In this document: positions 6,672 through 13,678 of the stretch, in pieces
How positions within the stretch are numbered: position 1 is the stretch's first letter
How the letters are laid out: each line of letters begins with the position of its first letter
Source of the DNA: CAYVBN01 sp964538565
GTDB taxonomy: Bacteria; Pseudomonadota; Alphaproteobacteria; Rhizobiales; Xanthobacteraceae
Length of the DNA stretch: 18,563 bases
Direction: 5' to 3'
NCBI GenBank assembly: GCA_964538565.1
Contig: CAZIGW010000040.1
Span: forward strand, 1 to 18,563
The notes under the pieces: generated by a model
What the model was told of the DNA's origin: nothing
The model's input: only the letters and a program-made list of their open reading frames with translations
Database searches by the model: none
Position numbers and translations under genes: made by a program

Positions 6672-7589
6672 ATGCGGATAGCGTCGCAGTCCGGATTGTC
6701 TGGACCGCCTCGCTCCGGTATGACGGGAGGATCCCGCGGATGGGGACGGGTCAGGCCAGTGAGCACACAAGTCGGCGCTGTTCTTTCGAGTGAGGCCGAT
6801 CTTCCGGCGCACCCGCGCGTCAGGCTGCTTCGGCGCAGCCTGGTCAACCTGCGGACCAGCCTCACCTGGGCCTGGCTCGACGTCGTCTGCCAATACCGGC
6901 GCTCGAAGGTCGGGCCGTTGTGGGAGACGATCAACGTCGCGGTGCTGATTGTCGGCCTGACCGTCGTCTCGTCGGGACTTTTCGGCGGCGATATCCAGCA
7001 ATTTATCGGCTATATCGGCCTCGGCATCATCATCTGGTCCGTCATCTCAACCACCGTGCTCGAAGGTTGCGGCACGTTCGTCCGAAACGCCGGGCTCATC
7101 CTGAGTTCCAACATCAGCGTCGACCTCTATGTCGGCCGCACCGTGTTCAAGACCTTCATCACGTTCGGGCACCACATCGCGCTCTATCTCATCGGGGTCC
7201 TGCTCGGATTTGTCCCGCTGACCTGGACCGGACTCCTGGTCATCCCCGGCCTGGCGCTCGTCTTCATCAACAGCATCTGGGTCGTGACCGTGCTCGCGCT
7301 CGTGTGCGCACGCTTCCGCGACGTCGAACTGATCGTGCGCAATCTGCTCCAGCTCGCCTTTCTGGTGACGCCGGTGTTCTGGAACTACCAGCAGATTGCA
7401 GCCAATCGCCGCTTCATCGTCGACTACAATGTCCTGTTTCACTTCATCCAGGTCGTGCGACTGCCTCTGCTCGGAGAGGTGCCAACAGCCCGCACCTATC
7501 TGATTGTCGCCGCGACCACGGTAGTCGGCTATGCGATCGCCGGCCTGGCTTATCGCGGAATGCGCCGGAAGCTGGCGTTCTTTGTCTAG
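6672..7589 (+). CDS. ABC-2 polysaccharide exporter permease (Wzm/KpsM-like)
   Basis: An integral membrane protein of the ABC-2 polysaccharide export class. After a hydrophilic N-terminus comes the amphipathic segment with YRRSKVGPLWETIN, typical of the family's gate helix, followed by about six hydrophobic segments (for example VAVLIVGLTVVSSGLF, FIGYIGLGIIIWSVIS, TWTGLLVIPGLALVFI and YLIVAATTVVGYAIAGLAY). It should pair with the ATPase encoded 21 nt downstream to move a lipid-linked glycan across the inner membrane. The start is uncertain: ATG at 6672, ATG at 6720 and GTG at 6759 are possible, and 6759 gives the more usual length of about 276 residues. None has a strong ribosome-binding site. 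Confidence 0.9.
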   Translation: MRIASQSGLSGPPRSGMTGGSRGWGRVRPVSTQVGAVLSSEADLPAHPRVRLLRRSLVNLRTSLTWAWLDVVCQYRRSKVGPLWETINVAVLIVGLTVVSSGLFGGDIQQFIGYIGLGIIIWSVISTTVLEGCGTFVRNAGLILSSNISVDLYVGRTVFKTFITFGHHIALYLIGVLLGFVPLTWTGLLVIPGLALVFINSIWVVTVLALVCARFRDVELIVRNLLQLAFLVTPVFWNYQQIAANRRFIVDYNVLFHFIQVVRLPLLGEVPTARTYLIVAATTVVGYAIAGLAYRGMRRKLAFFV

Positions 7590-7610
7590 GCCGCGGCTGG
7601 AGGGTCGCCC

Positions 7611-8363
7611 GTGACGCACATCCGGCTTCGGAACGTCAGTGTCCGCCTGCCGATCTACGACAGCCATTCTCTCCGGCTGATCCGACTCCCGTCGTTCGGA
7701 TCCGCCAAGGTCGGCACGCAGACGGTGAGCCACGCCGGCCGCGTGATGATCATGCACGCCTTGAACGACATCAGCCTGGATCTCGCGGATGGCGATCGCG
7801 TCTGCCTGATGGGGCCGAACGGCGCCGGCAAGACCACGCTGCTGCGCCTGATTGCGGGAATCTATCCGCCGAGCGACGGCGCAATCGAAGTCGTCGGCAA
7901 GGTGTTCGCTCTGCTCGGCGGCAACATGGTATTGAATCAGGATGCCACCGGATACGAAAACATCCGTCTTGTTGCCAATCTGCACCATTGGCCGAAAGAC
8001 CAGATGTCGGCCTACGTCCGCGACATCGAGGAATTCACCGAACTCGGCGAGTATCTTTCGCTGCCGACGCGGATCTATTCCGCCGGCATGCAGGCGCGCC
8101 TCGCATTCGCGATCGCGACGACGCAATCGCCCGATATCCTGCTCATGGATGAAGGCATTGGCGCCGGCGATGCCCATTTTCAGGAGAAGGCGCGCGAGCG
8201 CGTGCGAAAGTTCATGGGCGCCGCTCGCATTGTGGTGCTCGCCTCGCACTCGATCGAACTGTGCCGGGCGCTTTGCAGCAAGGCAGTTCTGCTGTCGAAG
8301 GGTCGCAGCGTCTTCTTCGGCGACATCGACGAGGCCTTTCATCAATACGCGAAATCGGCCTGA
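7611..8363 (+). CDS. ABC exporter ATPase (Wzt/KpsT-like)
   Basis: The 250-residue ATPase powers the permease encoded just upstream. Walker A is GPNGAGKTT at 68-76, the signature is YSAGMQARLAFA at 156-167 (the usual variant in polysaccharide exporters), Walker B is ILLMDE at 176-181, and the switch histidine is in LASHS at 211-213. It ends soon after the nucleotide-binding domain, so it lacks the carbohydrate-binding C-terminal domain of long Wzt proteins. That suggests export does not depend on recognition of a terminal cap by the ATPase. The GTG start at 7611 has GGAGGG 7 nt upstream. A gap of about 175 nt follows before the sugar cassette, the largest break in the rightward run. Confidence 0.93.
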   Translation: MTHIRLRNVSVRLPIYDSHSLRLIRLPSFGSAKVGTQTVSHAGRVMIMHALNDISLDLADGDRVCLMGPNGAGKTTLLRLIAGIYPPSDGAIEVVGKVFALLGGNMVLNQDATGYENIRLVANLHHWPKDQMSAYVRDIEEFTELGEYLSLPTRIYSAGMQARLAFAIATTQSPDILLMDEGIGAGDAHFQEKARERVRKFMGAARIVVLASHSIELCRALCSKAVLLSKGRSVFFGDIDEAFHQYAKSA

Positions 8364-8540
8364 CGACGAGTGGTACAAACGCGCGCGGTCATACGATCAC
8401 ATACGTGCGCCATGCACAGCCGATCTCGTTTGATCTTGAATCGTTGCTCGCCCGTGTCTGATCATGTTAAGCCTTCATCGTCGGCTGCTCGCAGATCCGG
8501 GACGGCTCGGGGCTCATCTTGAGGGGTGGACGTCAGCGCC

Positions 8541-9521
8541 ATGAACGAGCACCTACGATCCATCGCCGACACGCTGCCGACCTGTGACATCGCTCGCCTG
8601 TATCGGGCCATGCGCCGAATTCGGCGCGTCGAAGAAGAGATCGAGCGGCTCTATCCGACCGACAAGATCAAGAGCCCGGTACACCTCTCGATAGGGCAGG
8701 AAGCCGCCGCGGTCGGCGTGTGCGACGCGCTGCGCGCCGATGATGTCGTTTTTGCCACATACCGGGGACACGCCGCCTATCTGGCGAAAGGCGGCGACAT
8801 CAAGCGAATGGTCGCCGAGCTCTACGGCAAAGCCTCCGGATGCGGCGCGGGGAAGTCGGGATCGATGCACCTGATCGACGTCGCCGCCGGCGTGATGGGA
8901 ACGTCGGCGATCGTCGGTACGACCATTCCTCAGGCGGTGGGCTACGCCTTCGCGCTCAAGACGGACAAATCCGATCGAGTGGCTGTTTCGTTCTTCGGCG
9001 ACGGTGCGACCGAAGAGGGAGTTTTTCACGAAAGCATGAACTTCGCGGCGCTCAAGCGGCTGCCGGTCCTGTTCGTCTGCGAAAACAACCTCTACGCGAT
9101 CCACTCGCATCTGCGCGACCGTCACGCCAACACCGATTTCTGCGCGCGCGCACGGAGCTACGGAATGGCGGCGGAGCGCGTCGCCGGCAATGATGTCCTG
9201 GCTTTGCGCCACGTCGTCAGCGACATCCTGCCGCGAATCCGCAGCGGAGAAGGTCCGCACTTCATCGAGATCGAGACCTACCGGTTTGCCCGTCACGTCG
9301 GCCCGGGCGGCGATCTCGACCTGCGTTATCGCACAAGAGAGGAGTTCGACGCCTGGCGCGATCGAGACCAGATAGCGCGGCTCGAAGCATTGCTGCCGCC
9401 GCCGGATCGCGAGCGCATCCAGGCCGAGATCGAATGCGAGATCCGCGACGCCTTTGCTTTTGCGGAGGCAAGCCCCTTCCCGGACGACCACGAACTCTTC
9501 GAGCACATCTTCCATGAATGA
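8541..9521 (+). CDS. Thiamine-diphosphate E1 enzyme, alpha subunit (PDH/acetoin-dehydrogenase type)
   Basis: The subunit resembles E1-alpha of 2-oxoacid or acetoin dehydrogenases. The thiamine-diphosphate motif is GDGATEEG with its paired ENN about 26 residues later, and it also has HLSIGQEAAAVG, ATYRGHAAYLAKG, GKSGSMHL and VGTTIPQAVGYAFA. The 326-residue length is normal. The ATG at 8541 is favoured over a GTG at 8526 because GGTGGA lies about 10 nt before it, but support is modest. The start of E1-beta lies inside its last codons (8-nt overlap), so the two form one enzyme. No lipoyl E2 or E3 gene is in the window, and the neighbours are nucleotide-sugar genes. I therefore infer a carbon-carbon ligation on a keto sugar rather than central metabolism. 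The preceding gap (8364-8540) may hold a promoter, but I could not assign boxes. Confidence 0.87.
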   Translation: MNEHLRSIADTLPTCDIARLYRAMRRIRRVEEEIERLYPTDKIKSPVHLSIGQEAAAVGVCDALRADDVVFATYRGHAAYLAKGGDIKRMVAELYGKASGCGAGKSGSMHLIDVAAGVMGTSAIVGTTIPQAVGYAFALKTDKSDRVAVSFFGDGATEEGVFHESMNFAALKRLPVLFVCENNLYAIHSHLRDRHANTDFCARARSYGMAAERVAGNDVLALRHVVSDILPRIRSGEGPHFIEIETYRFARHVGPGGDLDLRYRTREEFDAWRDRDQIARLEALLPPPDRERIQAEIECEIRDAFAFAEASPFPDDHELFEHIFHE

Positions 9522-10584
9522 GCGTGCCACGGCCGGACGCGATCGCGAGCTGACCTACGCCCAGGCGCTGTACGAGGCAGCCGCCCAGGAGATGGATCGC
9601 GACCCGAAGGTGTTCGTGTTCGGGCTCGGGGTCGACGATCCGCTCGGCATGTACGGAACGACGCTCGATCTGCACAAGCGCTTCGGCCCGGATCGCAATT
9701 TCGATACCCCGCTCTCGGAAGACGCGATGACGGGTTTCGCGGTCGGCGCCGCCCTCGCCGGCATGCGCCCCATTCACGTGCACCAGCGGATGGATTTTCT
9801 GATGCTGTGCATGAACCAGCTGGTGAACGTCGCCGCCAAGATGAGCTACACGTTCGCCGGGGCGGTCAGGGTTCCCATGGTGGTGCGCGGGATCATCGGG
9901 CGCAGCTGGGGACAGGGTCCGCAGCATTCGCAATCCCTTCATTCCTTCTTCATGCACGTCCCGGGCCTCAAGGTCGTGGCCCCCACGACACCGCACGACG
10001 CCAAGGGCTGCATGATCGCGGCGATCCGCGACAACAATCCGGTGGTCTTCATGGAACACCGGATGCTGTACGGAATCAGAGGCATCGTCCCGGAGCAGCC
10101 CTACGAAGTGCCCTTTGGGCGCGCCCGGGTTCTCGCCCAGGGCGATCACATCACGATCGTCGCGATCAGCCACATGGTGGTCGAGGCGTTGCGCGCCCGG
10201 TCCCATCTCGAACGCGTCGGCATCCGCGCGGAGGTCATCGATCCGGTCAGCCTCGCGCCGCTCGACATCGAGACCATCTTCCGATCGGTGGAGCGGACGG
10301 GGCGGCTTCTCGTCGTCGACAACGATTGGACCAATTGCGGCGCGTCCGCTGAAATCGTCGCGGCCGTCATCGAGCGGTCCGCCGAGGGCCGCACGCCCAA
10401 GGTCGCGCGAGCCGGTTACGCGGCCACGCCCTGCCCGACGACCAAACCGCTCGAGACTCTCTATTACCCCAACGGACGCACGATCGCCGCCAAGGCGTTC
10501 GCGATGATCAAGGGCGACGGCGAGAGCTGGATGCCCGAGGGGGGCGAAGCCACGGAAGTCTCGGAGTTCAAGGGACCGTTCTGA
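9514..10584 (+). CDS. Thiamine-diphosphate E1 enzyme, beta subunit (transketolase-like)
   Basis: The partner subunit of the preceding gene. The pyrimidine-domain block FDTPLSEDAMTGFAVGAA contains the glutamate (E69) that activates thiamine diphosphate. PQHSQS holds H138, equivalent to the conserved active-site histidine of E1-beta, and PGLKVVAPTTPHDAKG and DNNPVVFMEHRMLYG follow. The C-terminal transketolase domain has GDHITIVAISHMVVEA and LVVDNDWTNCGASAEI. The segment RPIHVHQRMDFLMLCMNQLVN departs from the usual acidic residues of dehydrogenase E1-beta (RPICEF and AIDQVIN in the human enzyme), consistent with a different acceptor. The ATG at 9514 overlaps the alpha-subunit stop by 8 nt (ATGAATGA); an upstream in-frame ATG at 9454 lies deep in the alpha gene and is rejected. 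The mature length is 356 residues. Confidence 0.87.
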   Translation: MNERATAGRDRELTYAQALYEAAAQEMDRDPKVFVFGLGVDDPLGMYGTTLDLHKRFGPDRNFDTPLSEDAMTGFAVGAALAGMRPIHVHQRMDFLMLCMNQLVNVAAKMSYTFAGAVRVPMVVRGIIGRSWGQGPQHSQSLHSFFMHVPGLKVVAPTTPHDAKGCMIAAIRDNNPVVFMEHRMLYGIRGIVPEQPYEVPFGRARVLAQGDHITIVAISHMVVEALRARSHLERVGIRAEVIDPVSLAPLDIETIFRSVERTGRLLVVDNDWTNCGASAEIVAAVIERSAEGRTPKVARAGYAATPCPTTKPLETLYYPNGRTIAAKAFAMIKGDGESWMPEGGEATEVSEFKGPF

Positions 10585-10586
10585 TC

Positions 10587-11873
10587 ATGAATGCTGACGA
10601 TCCCCTCCTCGCCAACGTGCATGCGGCCATCGAGGCGTATTGCGCCGCGCACCACGATTTCCGTTTCAAGCCGAACGACCCGAAGGTCCGGCTGCACGAG
10701 CCGACGTTCTCGGCCGACGAGATCAAGGCCGCGGTCGACGTGCTGCTCTCGACCAAGGTGACGATGGGCCCGAAGGTCAAGGCCTTCGAGCGCGAATACG
10801 CGGACGCCTTCGGCTTCAGGCACGCGGTCATGAACAACTCGGGCTCGTCGGCCAATCTGCTGGCTGTCGCGGCCCTGGTGAACCCCTCCTCACCCGAGCG
10901 GCTGAAGCCGGGCGACGAGGTGATCGTCCCGGCGCTGTCGTGGTCGACCACAATATGGCCGCTGGTGCAATGCGGCCTCGTCCCGGTCATCGTCGACATC
11001 GATCCGGCGACGCTCAATATCGATCCGGGCGAGGTCGAGCGGGCAATCTCGCCGCGCACGCGCGCGGTGATGCTGGTGCACGTCTACGGCAATCCATGCG
11101 ATCTCGCCGCCATCCAGGAGATCTGCCGGCGGCGTGGTCTGCAGCTCATCGAGGATTGCTGCGAGGCGCTGGGCGCCGAGTACGACGGCAGGCCGGTCGG
11201 CCGGTTCGGCTGCGTCGGGACGTTCAGCTTCTATTTCTCGCACCACATGACGACGCTCGAAGGCGGCATGTGTGTGACGGACGACTTCGAACTCGCCGAG
11301 GTCATGCGTGCGCTCCGTGCCCACGGCTGGACGCGCGAGCTGGAAGACCGCGACCGCTATCTCAAACAGTACCCGGACATCGACCCGCGCTTCCTGTTCG
11401 TCAATGTCGGCTACAACCTGCGAGCGACCGAGCTGCAGGGGGCGTTCGGAACCGTGCAGTTGCCGAAACTGCCCGGGTTCGTCGAGCGGCGGCGTGCCAA
11501 TACGGCCGCGTGGCGCAGGGATCTCGCGCGCTGGTCGGAGTTCTTCCAGTTCCAGGACGAAACGGACAAGGGCCGTTCCTCCTGTTTCGGCTTTCCCATG
11601 ACGGTGAAGGGCGACGCTCCGTTCCAGGTGCGCGAATTCATGACCTTCCTGAACGAAGCCGCCATTGAGACGCGTCCCATCATCGCCGGAAACATCGCCA
11701 GCCAACCGGCGATGAGGCAATTCGAGCACCGCGTGTCCGGCGACCTGGCGAACGCGACGCGTGTCATGCGCGGAGGCGTCACCTTCGGCAACCACCAGGC
11801 TGTCGATGCCACGGCGCGCGACTACGTCACCGAACAGGTGTATGCTTTCATGAAGCACAAGGGGATCGCATAG
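10587..11873 (+). CDS. ColD-like PLP/PMP-dependent sugar 3-dehydratase (DegT fold, Lys replaced by His)
   Basis: This 428-residue protein has the DegT/DnrJ/EryC1/StrS aminotransferase fold: NNSGSSANLLAVAAL, GDEVIVPALSWSTT, VVHVYGNP-like strand, LIEDCCEALGAEYDG and FVNVGYNLRATELQGA. The residue that forms the Schiff base in true aminotransferases is histidine: FSHHMTTLEGG aligns with the K-N-I-T-x-x-E-G-G block, placing H219 at the lysine position. That substitution marks ColD (GDP-4-keto-6-deoxymannose 3-dehydratase) and the E1/RfbH dehydratases, which remove the 3-hydroxyl. The cysteine cluster of the iron-sulfur RfbH type is absent, and the RAHGWTREL and VGNHQ-like segments favour ColD. Product: probably a GDP-4-keto-3,6-dideoxy sugar. 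Two nucleotides separate it from the E1-beta stop. About 35 N-terminal residues precede the conserved core. Confidence 0.88.
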   Translation: MNADDPLLANVHAAIEAYCAAHHDFRFKPNDPKVRLHEPTFSADEIKAAVDVLLSTKVTMGPKVKAFEREYADAFGFRHAVMNNSGSSANLLAVAALVNPSSPERLKPGDEVIVPALSWSTTIWPLVQCGLVPVIVDIDPATLNIDPGEVERAISPRTRAVMLVHVYGNPCDLAAIQEICRRRGLQLIEDCCEALGAEYDGRPVGRFGCVGTFSFYFSHHMTTLEGGMCVTDDFELAEVMRALRAHGWTRELEDRDRYLKQYPDIDPRFLFVNVGYNLRATELQGAFGTVQLPKLPGFVERRRANTAAWRRDLARWSEFFQFQDETDKGRSSCFGFPMTVKGDAPFQVREFMTFLNEAAIETRPIIAGNIASQPAMRQFEHRVSGDLANATRVMRGGVTFGNHQAVDATARDYVTEQVYAFMKHKGIA

Positions 11874-11920
11874 TCGGTGACGACAGTGGGGCAGCGGACT
11901 GATTTTCGGGGCGGCCGACC

Positions 11921-12940
11921 ATGAGCAAGCCGCGTGCGCTGATCACCGGGATTTCCGGGATGGTCGGCTCGCATCTGGCCGAGTATCTGCTCGCCAACAC
12001 CGACTGGGACATCTACGGCATGATCCGTTGGCGCAGCCCCCTGGACAACCTCGAGAGCATTGTCGGGCGGGTCAATCGCGGCGATCGCTGCGCTTTCCTC
12101 TATGGCGACCTGCGCGACACGCTGGCGGTCCAAGACGTCGTGCGCAAGGCGGCGCCGGACTACGTCTTTCATCTCGCGGCGCAGAGCTTTCCGCGCACGA
12201 GCTTCGAATCCCCGCTCGACACCTACGATACGAACATTCAGGGCACGGCCCGCGTGCTCGAGGCGCTGCGCCTCTACAATCCCCGCGCGATCATCCACGT
12301 CTGCTCCTCGTCCGAAGTGTTCGGGCGCGTCCCGAAGGACAAGCTGCCGATCGGCGAGGAATGCAGCTTTCACCCCGCCTCCCCCTACGCGATCTCGAAA
12401 GTCGGCACCGATCTGATCGGACGGTACTACGCGGAAGCATACGGCATGACGGTGATGACGACCCGCATGTTCACCCATACGGGTCCGCGCCGCGGCGACG
12501 TCTTCGCCGAATCGACCTTCGCCAAGCAGATCGCCATGATCGAGCAGGGCCTGATCCCGCCGGTGGTGAAGGTGGGCAATCTTCAGTCCCTGCGGACCGT
12601 GGCCGATGTCCGCGACGCCGTGCGGGCCTATCATCTGCTTGTCACGGTCGATCCCCAAGCTGGCGCCTACTACAACATCGGCGGCGCGTTCAGCTGCACG
12701 GTGGAACACATCCTCAAGACGTTGATCGGGATGTCGCCGAAGGCCGACATCATCCGGGTCGAGGTCGACGCCGAGCGGCTGCGTCCGATCGATGCCGATC
12801 TGCAGGTTCCCGATACGAGCAAGTTTCGCGCACATACTGGCTGGGCTCCGGAAATCCCGTTCGAGGTGACGATGGCCGACTTGCTCGAATATTGGCGCCG
12901 GCGCGTCGCGCGCGAGGGCGACCGGCTGCTGACGAGGTGA
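11921..12940 (+). CDS. SDR-family GDP-sugar 4,6-dehydratase (GMD/DmhA-like)
   Basis: An extended short-chain dehydrogenase/reductase of 339 residues. The NADP loop is GISGMVGSHLAEYL near residue 10, followed by LYGDLRDT, FHLAAQSF, SFESPLDTYDTNIQGT, CSSSEVFG, SPYAISK (intact YxxxK) and GPRRGDVF. The glutamate in SSSE corresponds to the catalytic glutamate of GDP-mannose 4,6-dehydratase; reductases of the RMD type usually have aspartate there. Together with SFESP and PRRG this favours a dehydratase. Given the HddA/HddC-like genes downstream, the substrate may be GDP-manno-heptose, as for DmhA and WcbK, rather than GDP-mannose. GGGGCGG precedes the ATG by about 7 nt. It should feed the ColD-like enzyme encoded 47 nt upstream, and possibly the fucose synthase homologue. 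Confidence 0.85.
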   Translation: MSKPRALITGISGMVGSHLAEYLLANTDWDIYGMIRWRSPLDNLESIVGRVNRGDRCAFLYGDLRDTLAVQDVVRKAAPDYVFHLAAQSFPRTSFESPLDTYDTNIQGTARVLEALRLYNPRAIIHVCSSSEVFGRVPKDKLPIGEECSFHPASPYAISKVGTDLIGRYYAEAYGMTVMTTRMFTHTGPRRGDVFAESTFAKQIAMIEQGLIPPVVKVGNLQSLRTVADVRDAVRAYHLLVTVDPQAGAYYNIGGAFSCTVEHILKTLIGMSPKADIIRVEVDAERLRPIDADLQVPDTSKFRAHTGWAPEIPFEVTMADLLEYWRRRVAREGDRLLTR

Positions 12941-12943
12941 TCC

Positions 12944-13678
12944 GTGGCGGCGCGCGCGCCCGGCCGACTCGACGCCATCGTGCTCGCGGGCGGCCAGGGC
13001 AGCCGGCTGCGCGCGGCCCTGCCGAATCGGCAGAAGGTGACGGCGCCGGTCAACGGCCGGCCCTTTCTCGCTCGATTGATCGACTGGCTCGCAAGCGCGG
13101 GAGCCGATCGCGTCGTGCTGGCGGCGGGGCACCGGTCAGCCGACGTGCAGGAGGTGGTCGACGCGTATCCCGGGTCCGGGCCGGAATTGCGTCTTTCGAT
13201 CGAGCCCTGCCCGCTCGGCACCGCCGGCGCGGTGCGGCTCGCCGCACAACAAACCGAGAGCGATCCGGTTCTGGTGCTCAACGGCGATTCATTCGCCGAC
13301 ATCGATCTCGCGGCGTTCCGCGCATTCCATGCCGATCGCCAGGCCGAGGCGTCGCTCGCGCTGGTGCCGTCGCCCGCAGGTGACCGCTATGGTTCGGTAG
13401 ACGTCGACGCGACCGGGAGCGTTCTGTCCTTCCGCGAGAAGTCGGCAAGACTTCGAGAGGCCGCGGCAATAAATGCCGGTATTTATCTATTTCGTCGCGA
13501 AATGCTCGCTCGACTTCCAGAAAGATATCCACTGAGTCTGGAGCACGATGTTTTTCCGCGTTTGATAGGCTCTCGCTTCTATGCAATGCTTTTCAGAGTC
13601 AAGTTCATCGATATCGGCACTCCAGAATCGTTGCAGGCGGCCGCCCAGTTCTTCGGGGTCGGGGGGATATCGACGTGA
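12944..13678 (+). CDS. hddC: HddC-like sugar-1-phosphate guanylyltransferase
   Basis: The 244-residue protein is a nucleotidyltransferase of the kind that activates D-glycero-D-manno-heptose 1-phosphate with GTP. The nucleotide loop LAGGQGSRLR is at 14-23 with K31 following, the metal-binding LNGDSFADID is at 112-121, and later blocks are FREKSARL, AINAGIYLFRREML, SLEHDVFPRL and FIDIGTPESL. The order and spacing fit HddC rather than the longer ManC-type enzymes. The start is GTG at 12944 with GAGG about 6 nt upstream. The stop overlaps the kinase start in a GTGA arrangement. A patch from about 13441 to 13620 is only 48% G+C (87 of 180 by count) with AGA and ATA codons that its neighbours avoid, suggesting local recombination; the motifs in it are intact. 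The sugar is inferred from the kinase partner. Confidence 0.83.
   Translation: MAARAPGRLDAIVLAGGQGSRLRAALPNRQKVTAPVNGRPFLARLIDWLASAGADRVVLAAGHRSADVQEVVDAYPGSGPELRLSIEPCPLGTAGAVRLAAQQTESDPVLVLNGDSFADIDLAAFRAFHADRQAEASLALVPSPAGDRYGSVDVDATGSVLSFREKSARLREAAAINAGIYLFRREMLARLPERYPLSLEHDVFPRLIGSRFYAMLFRVKFIDIGTPESLQAAAQFFGVGGIST

Noticed and set aside
7047..8378. 443-codon minus-strand frame
   Set aside because: Antisense to the exporter permease and ATPase, which have clear Walker and signature motifs; no motif of its own.
8364..8540. Promoter for the E1/ColD cassette in the gap after the ATPase gene
   Set aside because: TTGATC and TTGAAT candidates exist, but no convincing -10 box lies at 16-18 nt; not listed as a feature.
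8541..10584. E1 pair as the housekeeping pyruvate dehydrogenase
   Set aside because: No E2/E3 genes or lipoyl domain nearby, and the pair is embedded in and translationally linked to nucleotide-sugar genes.
11822..13132. 436-codon minus-strand frame
   Set aside because: Antisense to the SDR dehydratase and guanylyltransferase genes; composition (His, Asp, Arg-rich) is that of a shadow frame.
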